Positions 38,979 to 48,563 of a stretch of DNA of 64,000 nt are shown one piece after another (the first letter of the stretch is position 1; every line of letters begins with the position of its first letter). Under the pieces are notes generated by a model. The model had not been told where the DNA came from, ran no database searches, and worked only from the letters and a program-made list of their open reading frames with translations. The position numbers were made by a program, and so were the translations under genes. Origin of the DNA: Pseudomonas capsici (GTDB lineage Bacteria; Pseudomonadota; Gammaproteobacteria; Pseudomonadales; Pseudomonadaceae). The stretch lies in contig NZ_JAFGZD010000012.1 in assembly GCF_017165765.1 (NCBI RefSeq), positions 97,495 through 161,494 on the forward strand, read 5' to 3'.

Positions 38979-39720
38979 TGCCCACCTCCCCGGCCGGCCC
39001 TTCATGCTGAAACCCCACCCAGTGCAGCGGTACCGCGCTTTCTTCCCGAGCCTTGCCCGGTCCGCCCGGCATCGAAGAGCAACGGTCCTGCTGTTCGGCC
39101 TTGAGAAAGTCCACGGCCTCCTCTTCCCAGACCTTGTCCAGTGCTTCGAGGGAGTCGTCTCGGGGCTCTCTGGTCACTTGTTCCCGCAATCCGGCAACCG
39201 CTTGCTGTGGCTCGGCACCGGCAATCTGCAGCAGCGCGCGAAAGCAACTGGCGTATGCGCTTTCCCGTTCCTCCAGGCGTGCCGCAAGCAAGGCCAGCAG
39301 GTGCGCAACATCCGCCAGCCCTTCGCGAGCCTCGATGTCTTCCCGGGTGGAAAGGAACTCCAGATACAACGGGAGATAGTCGGGCAGCTCCTTGATGCCA
39401 AGGACAAAACCGGCCGCTTCGTACTGCGCCAGCATGTCGACCATGGCCTGGCCCCGGTCGCGGGACTCTCCATGTACATGCTCGAAGAGCAGTAAAGACA
39501 GGGAGCGGCCACGCCCGAACAGCGCTCCATAATGCTCTTGCCCGTCCATCAGGTCGTTGCTGCAGATCAGCTCCAGCAATTCAAACAAGGCACCGCGCTG
39601 TTGCGGGCTGATTTCCCGGGCCTGGATGATTGCCTGTTCCAGTTCTTCACGTCCCTCGACCAGGGCTTCATCCGGATAATCGAGCAGCAGCGAAATCACT
39701 TTGAGAATGCGCATGCTCAT
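38971..39720 (-). CDS. narJ: Nitrate reductase molybdenum cofactor assembly chaperone
   Basis: A 249-residue cytoplasmic chaperone of the NarJ/TorD class that binds apo-NarG and allows cofactor insertion. It is largely helical. Family landmarks are MRILKVISLLLDYPDEAL at the start, YGALFGRGRSLSLLLFEHVHGESRDRGQAM near residue 60-90, and LPDYLPLYLEFLS. The ATG at 39720 overlaps the narH stop (ATGA), so it is translationally coupled. The C-terminal tail (about 205-249) is Pro/Gly/Glu-rich and probably unstructured. Confidence 0.94.
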   Translation of the reverse strand: MSMRILKVISLLLDYPDEALVEGREELEQAIIQAREISPQQRGALFELLELICSNDLMDGQEHYGALFGRGRSLSLLLFEHVHGESRDRGQAMVDMLAQYEAAGFVLGIKELPDYLPLYLEFLSTREDIEAREGLADVAHLLALLAARLEERESAYASCFRALLQIAGAEPQQAVAGLREQVTREPRDDSLEALDKVWEEEAVDFLKAEQQDRCSSMPGGPGKAREESAVPLHWVGFQHEGPAGEVGNV

Positions 39721-41255
39721 TGCTCCCACAACTGAACGGTTTTCAGAATGTCGCGACGGTTGGCCTTCTTCGTGCCGAACATATTGATATCGGAACTGCC
39801 GCTGCAGCCGCTGCCGAAGCTGAACCCGCAACCGGAGCGCTCGGCAAAGGCATCGCTCATGGCGTCCTCTCGATGCGCGCTGGGCACCACGAAACGGTCT
39901 TCGTAGTTGGCAATCGCCAGATAGCGGTACATTTCCTCAACCTGACTCACACTCAGGCCGACCTCCTGCAACACCTGCAAATCCTGCACACCGTCAACCT
40001 GTTGGGAGCGCTTGTAGGCCCGCATTGCCAGCAAGCGCTTGAGGGCCAGCCTGACCGGTCCTTCATCCCCAGCGGTCAGCAGGTTGGCCAGGTAGCGCAG
40101 GGGAATACGCAGGCTGTCGACATCCGGGATCACCCCGTTCATGCCGACGGTGCCCGACGCCGCAGCGTTCTGGATCGGTGACAGTGGCGGCACATACCAG
40201 ACCATGGGCAGCGTGCGGTATTCGGGGTGCAATGGCAGTGCGAGCTGCCAGTCCACGGCCATCTTGTACACCGGCGAGCGTTGCGCGGAATCGATCACCG
40301 ATTGCGGAACGCCATCCTCCAGAGCCTGACGGATCACTGCCGGATCATTGGGGTCGAGGAATATCTCCAGTTGTTTCCGGTACAGATCCTGATCATTGCC
40401 GGTGCCTGCCACCTCGGCGATGCGATCTGCGTCATACAGCAGCACACCCAGATAGCGGATGCGGCCGACACAGGTTTCGGCACACAAGGTCGGCATCCCG
40501 GCTTCTACCCTCGGATAGCAGAAGATGCACTTCTCCGACTTGCCGCTTTTCCAGTTGAAGTAGATCTTCTTGTACGGACAGCCGCTGATACACATCCGCC
40601 AGCCTCGGCACTTCTCCTGATCGATCAGGACAATCCCGTCTTCCTCGCGCTTGTAAATCGCCCCGCTCGGGCAGGATGCCGCACATGCCGGATTCAGGCA
40701 GTGCTCGCACAGGCGCGGCAGATACATCATGAAGGTGTTTTCGTACTCGCCGTAGATATCTGCCTGGATCCGGTCGAAGTTCTTGTCCTTGCGTCGCCTG
40801 GCAAACTCGCCGCCGAGGATTTCCTCCCAGTTCGGGCCCCATTCGATCTTTTCCATGCGCTTGCCGGACACCAGGGAGCGCGGTCTTGCAGTGGGTTGAT
40901 GCTGCCCCGAAGGCGCGGTGTGCAGGTGCTGGTAATCGAAGTCGAACGGTTCGTAATAGTCATCAAGGCTCGGCAGATCAGGGTTGGCGAAGATATTGGC
41001 CAGCACCCTGAACTTGCCGCCGATCCGGGGAGTAATCGAACCATTGGCATTGCGCACCCAGCCGCCCTTCCACTTGTCCTGATTTTCCCATTCCTTGGGA
41101 TAGCCAATCCCGGGCTTGCTTTCGACATTGTTGAACCAGGCATATTCAAGGCCTTCACGGCTGGTCCAGACATTCTTGCAAGTGATCGAACAGGTATGGC
41201 AACCGATGCATTTGTCCAGATTCAGGACCATGCCGACTTGTGAACGAATCTTCAT
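39717..41255 (-). CDS. narH: Respiratory nitrate reductase beta subunit (iron-sulfur)
   Basis: A 512-residue electron-transfer subunit with four iron-sulfur centres between NarI and NarG. The clusters are visible as CIGCHTCSITC, CEHCLNPACAASC, CRGWRMCISGC (the Trp-for-Cys change that makes the [3Fe-4S] centre) and CIFCYPRVEAGMPTLC/CVGR. The ATG at 41255 has TTGAGGAG upstream and lies 11 bp from the narG stop. A C-terminal CGFSFGSGCSG is seen. Length is normal. Confidence 0.96.
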   Translation of the reverse strand: MKIRSQVGMVLNLDKCIGCHTCSITCKNVWTSREGLEYAWFNNVESKPGIGYPKEWENQDKWKGGWVRNANGSITPRIGGKFRVLANIFANPDLPSLDDYYEPFDFDYQHLHTAPSGQHQPTARPRSLVSGKRMEKIEWGPNWEEILGGEFARRRKDKNFDRIQADIYGEYENTFMMYLPRLCEHCLNPACAASCPSGAIYKREEDGIVLIDQEKCRGWRMCISGCPYKKIYFNWKSGKSEKCIFCYPRVEAGMPTLCAETCVGRIRYLGVLLYDADRIAEVAGTGNDQDLYRKQLEIFLDPNDPAVIRQALEDGVPQSVIDSAQRSPVYKMAVDWQLALPLHPEYRTLPMVWYVPPLSPIQNAAASGTVGMNGVIPDVDSLRIPLRYLANLLTAGDEGPVRLALKRLLAMRAYKRSQQVDGVQDLQVLQEVGLSVSQVEEMYRYLAIANYEDRFVVPSAHREDAMSDAFAERSGCGFSFGSGCSGSSDINMFGTKKANRRDILKTVQLWEQ

Positions 41256-41266
41256 CACAACACTCC

Positions 41267-44200
41267 TCAATCCACATCGGTCGGCAAGGGGCGCGGCAGC
41301 TCATCGCCGCGGGAACCGTCGAGCCAGTCGACCCTGGCCATCTTGCGCACGACAACGAACTCGTCGCGGTTGCAGCCGACCGTGCCGTAATAGTTGAAGC
41401 CGTAGGCCTGCTGGGCATAGCCACCGATCATATGGGTCGGCTTGAGTACCACCCGGGTGACCGAGTTGTGATGGCCGCCACGGGTTCCGGTGGTTTCCGA
41501 GCCTGGCACGTTCACGATCCGTTCCTGGGCGTGATACATCATCACCATGCCTTCCTTGACCCGCTGGCTGACCACCGCACGTGCCGTCAGCGCGCCATTG
41601 GCGTTGAAGCATTCGATCCAGTCGTTGTCTTCGATACCCGCGCGTCTGGCGTCGATTTCCGAAAGCCAGACAATCGGCCCGCCACGGCCCAGCGTGAGCA
41701 TCAGCAGGTTGTCGCTGTAAGTGCTGTGAATTCCCCACTTCTGGTGCGGCGTGATCCAGTTCAGGACGATTTCGGGATGGCCGTTGACACGCTTGCCCTG
41801 CACCGCCTCGATGGTCCGGGTGTTGACCGGTGGCCGGTAACTCATCAGTTGCTCACCGAATGCCTGCATCCATGGATGATCCTGATAGAACTGCTGACGA
41901 CCGGTGATGGTGCGCCACGGAATATTTTCGTGAACGTTGGTATAACCGGCGTTGTAGCTGACGTGCTCGTCTTCGAGACCCGACCAGGTCGGGCTGGAAA
42001 TGATCTTGCGCGGCTGTGCCTGAATATCGCGAAAACGGATCTTCTCGTGAGCCTTGGGCTGTGCCAGATGGCTGTGATCGATGCCGGTGAACCCGGACAG
42101 TGCAGCCCAGGCCTTGACCGCCACATGACCATTGGTTTCCGGGGCCAGAGACAAGATGACTTCTGCAGCATCAATGGCCGTATCGATCCGGGGACGCCCC
42201 TGGCTGATGCCCGGTTCGCCCTCTCGATAATTCAGATCGCCGAGAAGTTTCACCTCTTCCTCGGTATTCCAGTTGATGCCCTTGCCGCCGTTACCGAGCT
42301 TTTCCAGCAATGGGCCGAGTGAAGTGAATTTCTTGTAGATATTGGGGTAGTCACGCTCTACCACATGCAGGTTCGGAGCATTCTTGCCAGGCTGCGGTAC
42401 CACGCCTGCGGTTTTCCAGTCCGTCCCACCGAAGGGCTGGGCCAGCTCGCCGACACTGTCATGCAGCAACGGCACGGTGACCAGGTCCTGCTCCACCCCC
42501 AGATGACCAACCGCCATGGAAGAAAACGCCCTGGCGATGCCTTTATAGATTTCCCAGTCGGAACGCGACTCCCAGGCCGGATCGATGGCCGCCGATAACG
42601 GATGGATGAAGGGGTGCATGTCCGAGGTGTTCATGTCGTCCTTTTCGTACCAGGTCGCGGTCGGCAGAACGATGTCGGAGTACACGCAGGTCGAGGACAT
42701 CCGGAAGTCCAGGGTGGTAACCAGATCAAGCTTGCCGATGGCGCCCTCGTCTACCCATTCGGCTTCTTCAGGCTTGCAGGCACCGGTATGGCCGATGTCT
42801 TCGTTCATGACGCCATTACGGGTGCCGAGCAGGTACTTGAGCATGTACTCATGCCCCTTGCCCGAAGAGCCCAGCAGATTGGAACGCCAGATGAACATGT
42901 TGCGCGGAAAGTTCTGCGGGTTGTCCGGCTGTTCGCAGGCAAAGCGCAGAGAACCCTCATGCAGGGACTTGACCACATAATCCTGGGGAGTCATGCCGGC
43001 TTCGGCGGCATCGCGACAGAGATGCAGCGGGTTGCGGTTCAATTGTGGCGCGCTGGGCAGCCAGCCGGCCCGTTCGGCGCGAATGTTGTAGTCCAGGGCA
43101 TGCTCGGGAAACTGGCTCTTGTCGGCCAGCGGCGAAAGCACATCATGCATGCTCATCTTTTCATGACGCCACTGCGAACTGTGGCCATAGAAGAAGCTGG
43201 TGCCGTTCATCTGCCGTGGCGGACGACTCCAGTCCAGACCGAAAGCCAGAGGCAGCCAGCCACATTGCGGACGGAGCTTCTCCTGGCCGACGTAATGCGC
43301 CCAGCCACCTCCCGTCTGGCCCACGCACCCACAAAGCATGAGCATGTTGATCAGCCCACGATAGTTCATGTCCATGTGATACCAGTGATTCATCGCCGCC
43401 CCGACAATGATCATCGAGCGCCCGCGGGTCTTGTCGGCGTTATCGGCGAACTCACGGGCTATCCGGATCGCTTTCTCACGGCTGACTCCGGTGATCTGCT
43501 CCTGCCAGGCCGGAGTGCCGGGCACACTGGGGTCGTTGTAATCCCTGGCCACATTGGCACCGCCCAGCCCGCGGTCAATGGCCAGATTGGCCGCCGACAG
43601 GTCGAATACCGTAGCCACCCTGGCCTGGCTGCCATCGGCCAGGATCAGGCTGCGCACGGGTACGCGGCGGTATTGCACGGCATCGCCGGCCACATGCTGG
43701 AAGTGCAACTGGCTCTCACCGGCAAAGTATGGAAAGGCCACTTCCGCGACATCGCCACCGATCAGGCTGAGACACAGCTCTATTTCACGCCCTTGCGCGC
43801 CCTCACGCGCCAGAATGTTCCACTTGCCCTTTTCGCCCCAGCGATAACCGATGGAGCCTTGTGGAGAAACCAGCTCACCGCTGACGTCGAATGCGATGGT
43901 TTTCCACTGCGGATTATTGTCCTGGCCGAGGTTGTCGCTCAGATCCGAGGCGCGCAGGAAGCGATCGGGTTGATAACCGCCGCCTCCGGGCATGGGCTTG
44001 AGCATCACCAGCACCGGCAGGTCGGTATAGCGCTTGGCGTAGTCGGTGAAATAGGCGCTGGGCCGGTCGAGGTGGAACTCCTTGAAAATCACATGATTGA
44101 AGGCCTGGGCCAGCGCGGCATCGGTGCCCTGCCTGGGGTTGAGCCAGAGGTCGGTGAGCTTGGCCACTTCCGAATAATCGGGGGTGATGGCCACGGTCTT

Positions 44201-45025
44201 GGTGCCCTTGTAGCGCACTTCGGTAAAGAAATGCGCATCGGGGGTCCGGGTTTGCGGAACGTTGGAGCCCCAGGCAATGATGTAATTGGCGTTGTACCAG
44301 TCGGCCGACTCCGGCACGTCGGTCTGCTCGCCCCAGATCATGGGCGAGGCCGGCGGCAGATCGCAGTACCAGTCGTAGAAACTCAGACAGGTGCCACCGA
44401 TCAGCGACAGATAACGGGCACCGGCAGCATAACTGACCATGGACATGGCCGGAATCGGCGAAAACCCCACCACCCGGTCAGGCCCGAATCGCTTGACGGT
44501 ATAGACGTTGGCCGCAGCGATGATTTCGTTGACCTCATCCCAACTGGAACGAATGAAACCGCCCATGCCGCGCTTGCTTTTATAGGAGTCGGTCCTGGCC
44601 TTGTCTTCGACGATGCTGGCCCAGGCATCCACCGGATCCAGGGACTGACGCGCCTCACGCCACAACTTGAGCAGCGGCTTGCGGATCTTGGGGTACTTGA
44701 GCCGGTTGGCACTGTAGATGTACCAGCTGTAACTGGCACCTCGAGGACAGCCGCGCGGTTCATGGTTGGGCAGGTCGTCACGGGTTCGGGGGTAGTCGGT
44801 CTGCTGGGTTTCCCAGGTGATCAGGCCGTTCTTGACGTAGATTTTCCACGAACAGGAACCGGTGCAGTTCACGCCGTGAGTGGAGCGAACGATCTTGTCG
44901 TACTGCCAGCGCGAGCGGTAGACATCTTCCCAGTCGCGGGACTCCTTGCGCGTTTCACCGTGACCGTCGGCGAACTCGCCCTGCTTGCGATTGAAAAACC
45001 GCAATTGATCCAGCAAGTGACTCAT
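41267..45025 (-). CDS. narG: Respiratory nitrate reductase alpha subunit (molybdopterin)
   Basis: A 1252-residue catalytic subunit that reduces nitrate to nitrite on the cytoplasmic face of the membrane. The N-terminal [4Fe-4S] centre has the His-Cys pattern HGVNCTGSCSWK near residue 50, followed by RGCPRGASYSW. Molybdopterin-binding motifs such as WGSNVPQTRTPDAHF and the C-terminal GTRGGHHNSVTRVVLKPTHM are intact. There is no Tat signal, as expected for Nar rather than Nap. The ATG at 45025 is preceded by GAGAGGAAAG. It lies 67 bp downstream of narK on the same strand. Confidence 0.97.
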   Translation of the reverse strand: MSHLLDQLRFFNRKQGEFADGHGETRKESRDWEDVYRSRWQYDKIVRSTHGVNCTGSCSWKIYVKNGLITWETQQTDYPRTRDDLPNHEPRGCPRGASYSWYIYSANRLKYPKIRKPLLKLWREARQSLDPVDAWASIVEDKARTDSYKSKRGMGGFIRSSWDEVNEIIAAANVYTVKRFGPDRVVGFSPIPAMSMVSYAAGARYLSLIGGTCLSFYDWYCDLPPASPMIWGEQTDVPESADWYNANYIIAWGSNVPQTRTPDAHFFTEVRYKGTKTVAITPDYSEVAKLTDLWLNPRQGTDAALAQAFNHVIFKEFHLDRPSAYFTDYAKRYTDLPVLVMLKPMPGGGGYQPDRFLRASDLSDNLGQDNNPQWKTIAFDVSGELVSPQGSIGYRWGEKGKWNILAREGAQGREIELCLSLIGGDVAEVAFPYFAGESQLHFQHVAGDAVQYRRVPVRSLILADGSQARVATVFDLSAANLAIDRGLGGANVARDYNDPSVPGTPAWQEQITGVSREKAIRIAREFADNADKTRGRSMIIVGAAMNHWYHMDMNYRGLINMLMLCGCVGQTGGGWAHYVGQEKLRPQCGWLPLAFGLDWSRPPRQMNGTSFFYGHSSQWRHEKMSMHDVLSPLADKSQFPEHALDYNIRAERAGWLPSAPQLNRNPLHLCRDAAEAGMTPQDYVVKSLHEGSLRFACEQPDNPQNFPRNMFIWRSNLLGSSGKGHEYMLKYLLGTRNGVMNEDIGHTGACKPEEAEWVDEGAIGKLDLVTTLDFRMSSTCVYSDIVLPTATWYEKDDMNTSDMHPFIHPLSAAIDPAWESRSDWEIYKGIARAFSSMAVGHLGVEQDLVTVPLLHDSVGELAQPFGGTDWKTAGVVPQPGKNAPNLHVVERDYPNIYKKFTSLGPLLEKLGNGGKGINWNTEEEVKLLGDLNYREGEPGISQGRPRIDTAIDAAEVILSLAPETNGHVAVKAWAALSGFTGIDHSHLAQPKAHEKIRFRDIQAQPRKIISSPTWSGLEDEHVSYNAGYTNVHENIPWRTITGRQQFYQDHPWMQAFGEQLMSYRPPVNTRTIEAVQGKRVNGHPEIVLNWITPHQKWGIHSTYSDNLLMLTLGRGGPIVWLSEIDARRAGIEDNDWIECFNANGALTARAVVSQRVKEGMVMMYHAQERIVNVPGSETTGTRGGHHNSVTRVVLKPTHMIGGYAQQAYGFNYYGTVGCNRDEFVVVRKMARVDWLDGSRGDELPRPLPTDVD

Positions 45026-45092
45026 GACGCTTTCCTCTCAGGCTTGCCGCAGGGTTCTTTGCCCCACTCATGCAAGGTATGAATCCGGTTTT

Positions 45093-46508
45093 TCAGCAGG
45101 GCGTTGCGGCATCCTTGCGGGCATAAAACCACCAGGTCACCAGAATGCAGCTCAGGTAAAAGACGATGAACATGTAGAAGGCCAGTTCCGGGCCACCGGT
45201 CTGGGTCATTGAAGTCCCGAAGGTCTTGGGGATGAAGAACGCACCGAAAGCTCCCATGGCCGAACTGAAACCCAGGACAGCAGCCGACTCCTTGCCCGCG
45301 TTCCTCATGGCCTGCTCACGCGCCTCGGGACCTCTGCCGGCAGCGGCCTGCTCATGGAGGCTGCGAAAGATCACCGGGATCATGCGAAAAGTGGAACCGT
45401 TACCTATGCCGGTGGTGATGAACAGCAGCATGAACATGCCAAGAAAGCCGTAGAAACTACCACCGCGGCCCTCCTGCGCCAGAGCACCATCGCTTGCCGG
45501 AAGAAAGTGCAAAACGCCGAAGACCATCACGATCATCAGCACGAAATTCCACAGGCTGACCCGCGCACCACCCAGCCTGTCCGCCAGCCAGCCACCCAGT
45601 GGCCGCACCAGAGCGCCGACCAGCGGGCCGAGAAAGGCGAACTTGAGGGCGATGACCTGCGGAAAGGAGGTCTTGATCAGCAGCGGAAACGCTGCCGAGA
45701 AACCGATGAACGAGCCGAAGGTCGCCAGGTAAAGCCAGCACATCAGCCAGTTGTCCTTGCGCTTGAAAATCACCGCCTGTTCCCTGAACGAAGCCTTGGC
45801 ACTGGACAGATCATTCATGCAGAACCAGGCCAGCAGGCTGACGGCAATAATGAAAGGCACCCAGAGAAAACCAGCGTTCTGCAACCACAACCGGCTGCCG
45901 TCGGCCGACACCTGAGGTTGCCCGCCAAACCCGCCGAACAGGCCGAAGGTAATGACCAGCGGTACACAGAACTGCATCACCGAAACACCCAGGTTGCCCA
46001 GCCCGGCATTCAGGCCCAGGGCCGTGCCCTGCTGAGACTTGGGATAGAAGAAACTGATATTGGACATGCTCGATGCAAAGTTGCCGCCTCCCAGGCCGCA
46101 GAGCAGTGCAATCAGCACAAACACGTTGTAGGACGTGGTCGGGTCCTGAACGGCAAATCCCATCCACAGCGATGGCAGCAACAGCGACAGGGTGCTCAGG
46201 GCTGTCCAGCGCCGACCGCCGAAAATGGGCACCATGAAGGAATAGAACACCCGCAAGACGGCACCGGACAAGCCGGGCAAGGCCGCCAGCCAGAACAACT
46301 GATCGGTACTGAAACTGAAACCGATGGCGTTCAGACGCACGATCACCGTGCTCCAGACCATCCATACGGCAAAGGCCAGAAGCAGTGCAGGAATGGATAT
46401 CCACAGATTGCGAGTGGCCGTCTGCTTGCCACTGCTCCCCCAGAACGCGGGATCTTCCGGGCGCCAGTCAGTAATCAACGGGCCTTGTCGTACAGGTGGT
46501 GTGGTCAT
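45093..46508 (-). CDS. narK: Nitrate/nitrite transporter NarK
   Basis: A 471-residue MFS protein of the nitrate/nitrite porter family with about 12 membrane helices. The nitrate signatures GGGNFASSMSNISFFYPKS and GIGNGSTFRMIPVIF are present, each with the Gly-rich pattern and the substrate Arg region. The ATG at 46508 was chosen because GGAG lies 6 bases upstream; the ATG at 46520 has no ribosome site. Only one narK is present, although many pseudomonads carry a narK1-narK2 pair. It heads the narKGHJI operon, with an ANR-like site 60 bp before its start. Confidence 0.94.
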   Translation of the reverse strand: MTTPPVRQGPLITDWRPEDPAFWGSSGKQTATRNLWISIPALLLAFAVWMVWSTVIVRLNAIGFSFSTDQLFWLAALPGLSGAVLRVFYSFMVPIFGGRRWTALSTLSLLLPSLWMGFAVQDPTTSYNVFVLIALLCGLGGGNFASSMSNISFFYPKSQQGTALGLNAGLGNLGVSVMQFCVPLVITFGLFGGFGGQPQVSADGSRLWLQNAGFLWVPFIIAVSLLAWFCMNDLSSAKASFREQAVIFKRKDNWLMCWLYLATFGSFIGFSAAFPLLIKTSFPQVIALKFAFLGPLVGALVRPLGGWLADRLGGARVSLWNFVLMIVMVFGVLHFLPASDGALAQEGRGGSFYGFLGMFMLLFITTGIGNGSTFRMIPVIFRSLHEQAAAGRGPEAREQAMRNAGKESAAVLGFSSAMGAFGAFFIPKTFGTSMTQTGGPELAFYMFIVFYLSCILVTWWFYARKDAATPC

Positions 46509-46567
46509 CTCGAGCTCCATTCAGTCAACCATGGCGACAGACTAGTAAAGAGTGGCCCGGAGAAAAC

Positions 46568-46581
46568 CTGACCCTGGTCAA
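46568..46581. promoter_or_regulatory. ANR/FNR-like site upstream of narK
   Basis: On the minus strand this reads TTGAC-N4-GTCAG, close to the ANR consensus TTGAT-N4-ATCAA, with its near edge 59 bp before the narK start. Oxygen-dependent control of narK by ANR is expected for Pseudomonas nar operons; the site is imperfect. Confidence 0.55.
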
Positions 46582-46619
46582 TGAAGCCCTCAGGGTTTGC
46601 AACCTATGCTTGTGCGATC

Positions 46620-46635
46620 TACCTCCAAAGAGGTA
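46620..46635. promoter_or_regulatory. NarL-type 7-2-7 site between narK and narX
   Basis: TACCTCC-AA-AGAGGTA is a tail-to-tail pair of NarL heptamers (TACYNMT), with one mismatch in the left heptamer. It lies within the larger dyad CTACCTC-N4-GAGGTAG. This is the natural target for the NarL encoded 1.9 kb away. Confidence 0.65.
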
Positions 46636-46721
46636 GTGATGAAACACCTTTAAACCCTTTGTTTATCGGGCTTGCACCTGAGTTCTGCGGCACCGTGGCG
46701 AACAATCGACGGCCAGCAACT

Positions 46722-46733
46722 CTTTGGAGGTAG
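46722..46733. promoter_or_regulatory. Second, inverted NarL-like half-site before narX
   Basis: CTTTGGAGGTAG is the exact reverse complement of CTACCTCCAAAG at 46619-46630. The two form a 12-bp inverted repeat about 90 bp apart that flanks the presumed divergent promoters. It contains one NarL-like heptamer (GGAGGTA) 28 bp before the narX ATG. Confidence 0.45.
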
Positions 46734-46760
46734 AGCCTGCTCTTGCCTGGAGTCTCGGCA

Positions 46761-48563
46761 ATGATTCGCTGGTTACGCAGTTCCCTGCCCGCCCGTGCCA
46801 GTCTGGCGGTGATCCTGATATCGGTATTGGCCCTGGCCAGTTCCCTGAGTGCCGGACTGATCGCCTGGTTCAGTCAGGGTGACGCAGCGGCCATCAATAC
46901 GGCGGGCTCGGTGCGCATGGAGACCTATCACCTGAGCTGGAAGCTCAGCACAGGTGCAAGCGCCGAAACCATTACCGCCATCAGCGAAAGCCTGCAGCAG
47001 CGTCTGGACAGCCCGTCGCTCAGGATGGTGCTGAAAGAAGACGCAGAGCCTGAACTGCTGAGCAGCTACCGGGATATCCGGCAGCGCTGGAGCGACACGT
47101 TGCAGCCAGCCCTGATGCGAGGAGATGCAGCCGGCTTCCAGGCTCAGGCCCAGACTTTCGTCGAACGACTGAACCAGTTCGTCAACCTGCTGCAGCGTCA
47201 GAGTGAACACAAGCAGACCTGGCAGCAGTTGATTCAGGGCACCGCCCTGTTCACCACCCTGTTCGTCCTGTTCATTGGGCTGTACGAACTGCAAAACAGC
47301 GTGGTCAGCCCGTTGCAGGAACTGGTGGATGCAACCCGACGCTTTCGGCGTGGAGACTTTCAGGCACGGGTCAATCACCAGTCACTCGATGAACTGGGCC
47401 AACTGGCCAGCAGCTTCAATGCCATGGCCGAAACCATCGAGCAGTCTCATCACACTCTGGAAACCCAGGTCCGGCAAAAGACTCTGAACCTGCAACAGGC
47501 CAATGCAGCTCTGGAACTGCTTTATCAAAGCAGTCGCAATCTGGCCACCCGGCTGGCCAATGCCGAAGGCCTGGATGAGCTGATCCGGCACTTCCAGCAA
47601 CGCCTGCCCGGGCTGCGCCTGTCGCTGTATCTGCAAGGCCAGCAGCAATCTCCGGCCCGACAACGGCTGGTCCTGCATGGTGCCAGCAACCGGGATGTCT
47701 GCACGGACAATCATTGCGAGACCTGTCAGCAGCACCAGCAACTCAACAGACAGAGTTTCAATATCAGCAACCAGGGCAGCGAACTGGGTGAGCTCAAGGC
47801 TTACTTTATCGATGGGCACATGCCACAAACCTGGGAAACCGAGCTGATCCAGGCGCTGGCCAACCTGATCGGCACCTCGCTGTCACTCAAGCGCCAGCGC
47901 GAACAGGATCACCGCCTGCTGCTCTTCGAAGAACGCGCCATCATCGCCCGGGAATTGCACGACTCACTGGCCCAGGCACTGTCCTACATGAAGCTGCAGG
48001 TCAGCCGCATGCAAACCCTGATGCGCCGTGGCGAACCCGTGGAAACCCTGGAAAACGTCACCGCCGAATTGCGAGAAGGACTGAGCAACGCTTATCGACA
48101 GTTGCGCGAACTGCTGACCACCTTTCGCCTGCAGATTCACGAAGCCGGGCTGGCACAGGAACTCAAGGACACTGCCGAAGACTTCTCGCGCCGCGCAGGC
48201 TTCCAGGTGCATCTGCACGCCGAGAGCCTGGCCTTCGAGCTGTCGGCCAGCGAGCAGATCCATATTCTGCAGATCACCCGCGAAGCCCTGTCCAACTGCC
48301 TGCGCCACGCCCACGCACAGAACGTATGGCTGCAACTTCGCCAGTACGGCGAAACGGTACGTCTGTCCATCGAAGACGATGGCCGCGGCTTCGGCCAGCC
48401 CCGCGACCGGCACGAACACCACGGTCTGAACATCATGGAAGAACGTGCCCGCAGCCTGCATGGCCTGTTGCAGATTTCTTCCCGATCCCCTCAAGGCACT
48501 CTGGTCCGAATGGAATTCCGCCCCGAGTTTCTCGGACACCTCACAGAAGGTAGCGTCATATGA
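46761..48563 (+). CDS. narX: Nitrate/nitrite sensor histidine kinase NarX
   Basis: A 600-residue membrane kinase. TM1 is near the N-terminus (ASLAVILISVLALASSLSAG). The periplasmic P-box, which binds nitrate, reads INTAGSVRMETYHLSWKL. TM2 follows at about 165-190 (LIQGTALFTTLFVLFIGLYE), then HAMP, a central region with a Cys cluster (CTDNHCETC), and a HisKA_3-type kinase core with His400 in ARELHDSLAQALSYMK. The ATP-binding motifs are N-box EALSNCLRHAHA and DDGRGFG. I start it at ATG 46761 (GGAG upstream); a TTG at 46743 is an alternative. Its stop overlaps narL (ATGA). It is divergent from narK. Confidence 0.93.
   Translation: MIRWLRSSLPARASLAVILISVLALASSLSAGLIAWFSQGDAAAINTAGSVRMETYHLSWKLSTGASAETITAISESLQQRLDSPSLRMVLKEDAEPELLSSYRDIRQRWSDTLQPALMRGDAAGFQAQAQTFVERLNQFVNLLQRQSEHKQTWQQLIQGTALFTTLFVLFIGLYELQNSVVSPLQELVDATRRFRRGDFQARVNHQSLDELGQLASSFNAMAETIEQSHHTLETQVRQKTLNLQQANAALELLYQSSRNLATRLANAEGLDELIRHFQQRLPGLRLSLYLQGQQQSPARQRLVLHGASNRDVCTDNHCETCQQHQQLNRQSFNISNQGSELGELKAYFIDGHMPQTWETELIQALANLIGTSLSLKRQREQDHRLLLFEERAIIARELHDSLAQALSYMKLQVSRMQTLMRRGEPVETLENVTAELREGLSNAYRQLRELLTTFRLQIHEAGLAQELKDTAEDFSRRAGFQVHLHAESLAFELSASEQIHILQITREALSNCLRHAHAQNVWLQLRQYGETVRLSIEDDGRGFGQPRDRHEHHGLNIMEERARSLHGLLQISSRSPQGTLVRMEFRPEFLGHLTEGSVI

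Noticed and set aside
42602..45082. An 826-codon plus-strand frame opposite narG
   Set aside because: Antisense shadow of a gene with complete family motifs; composition is non-biological.
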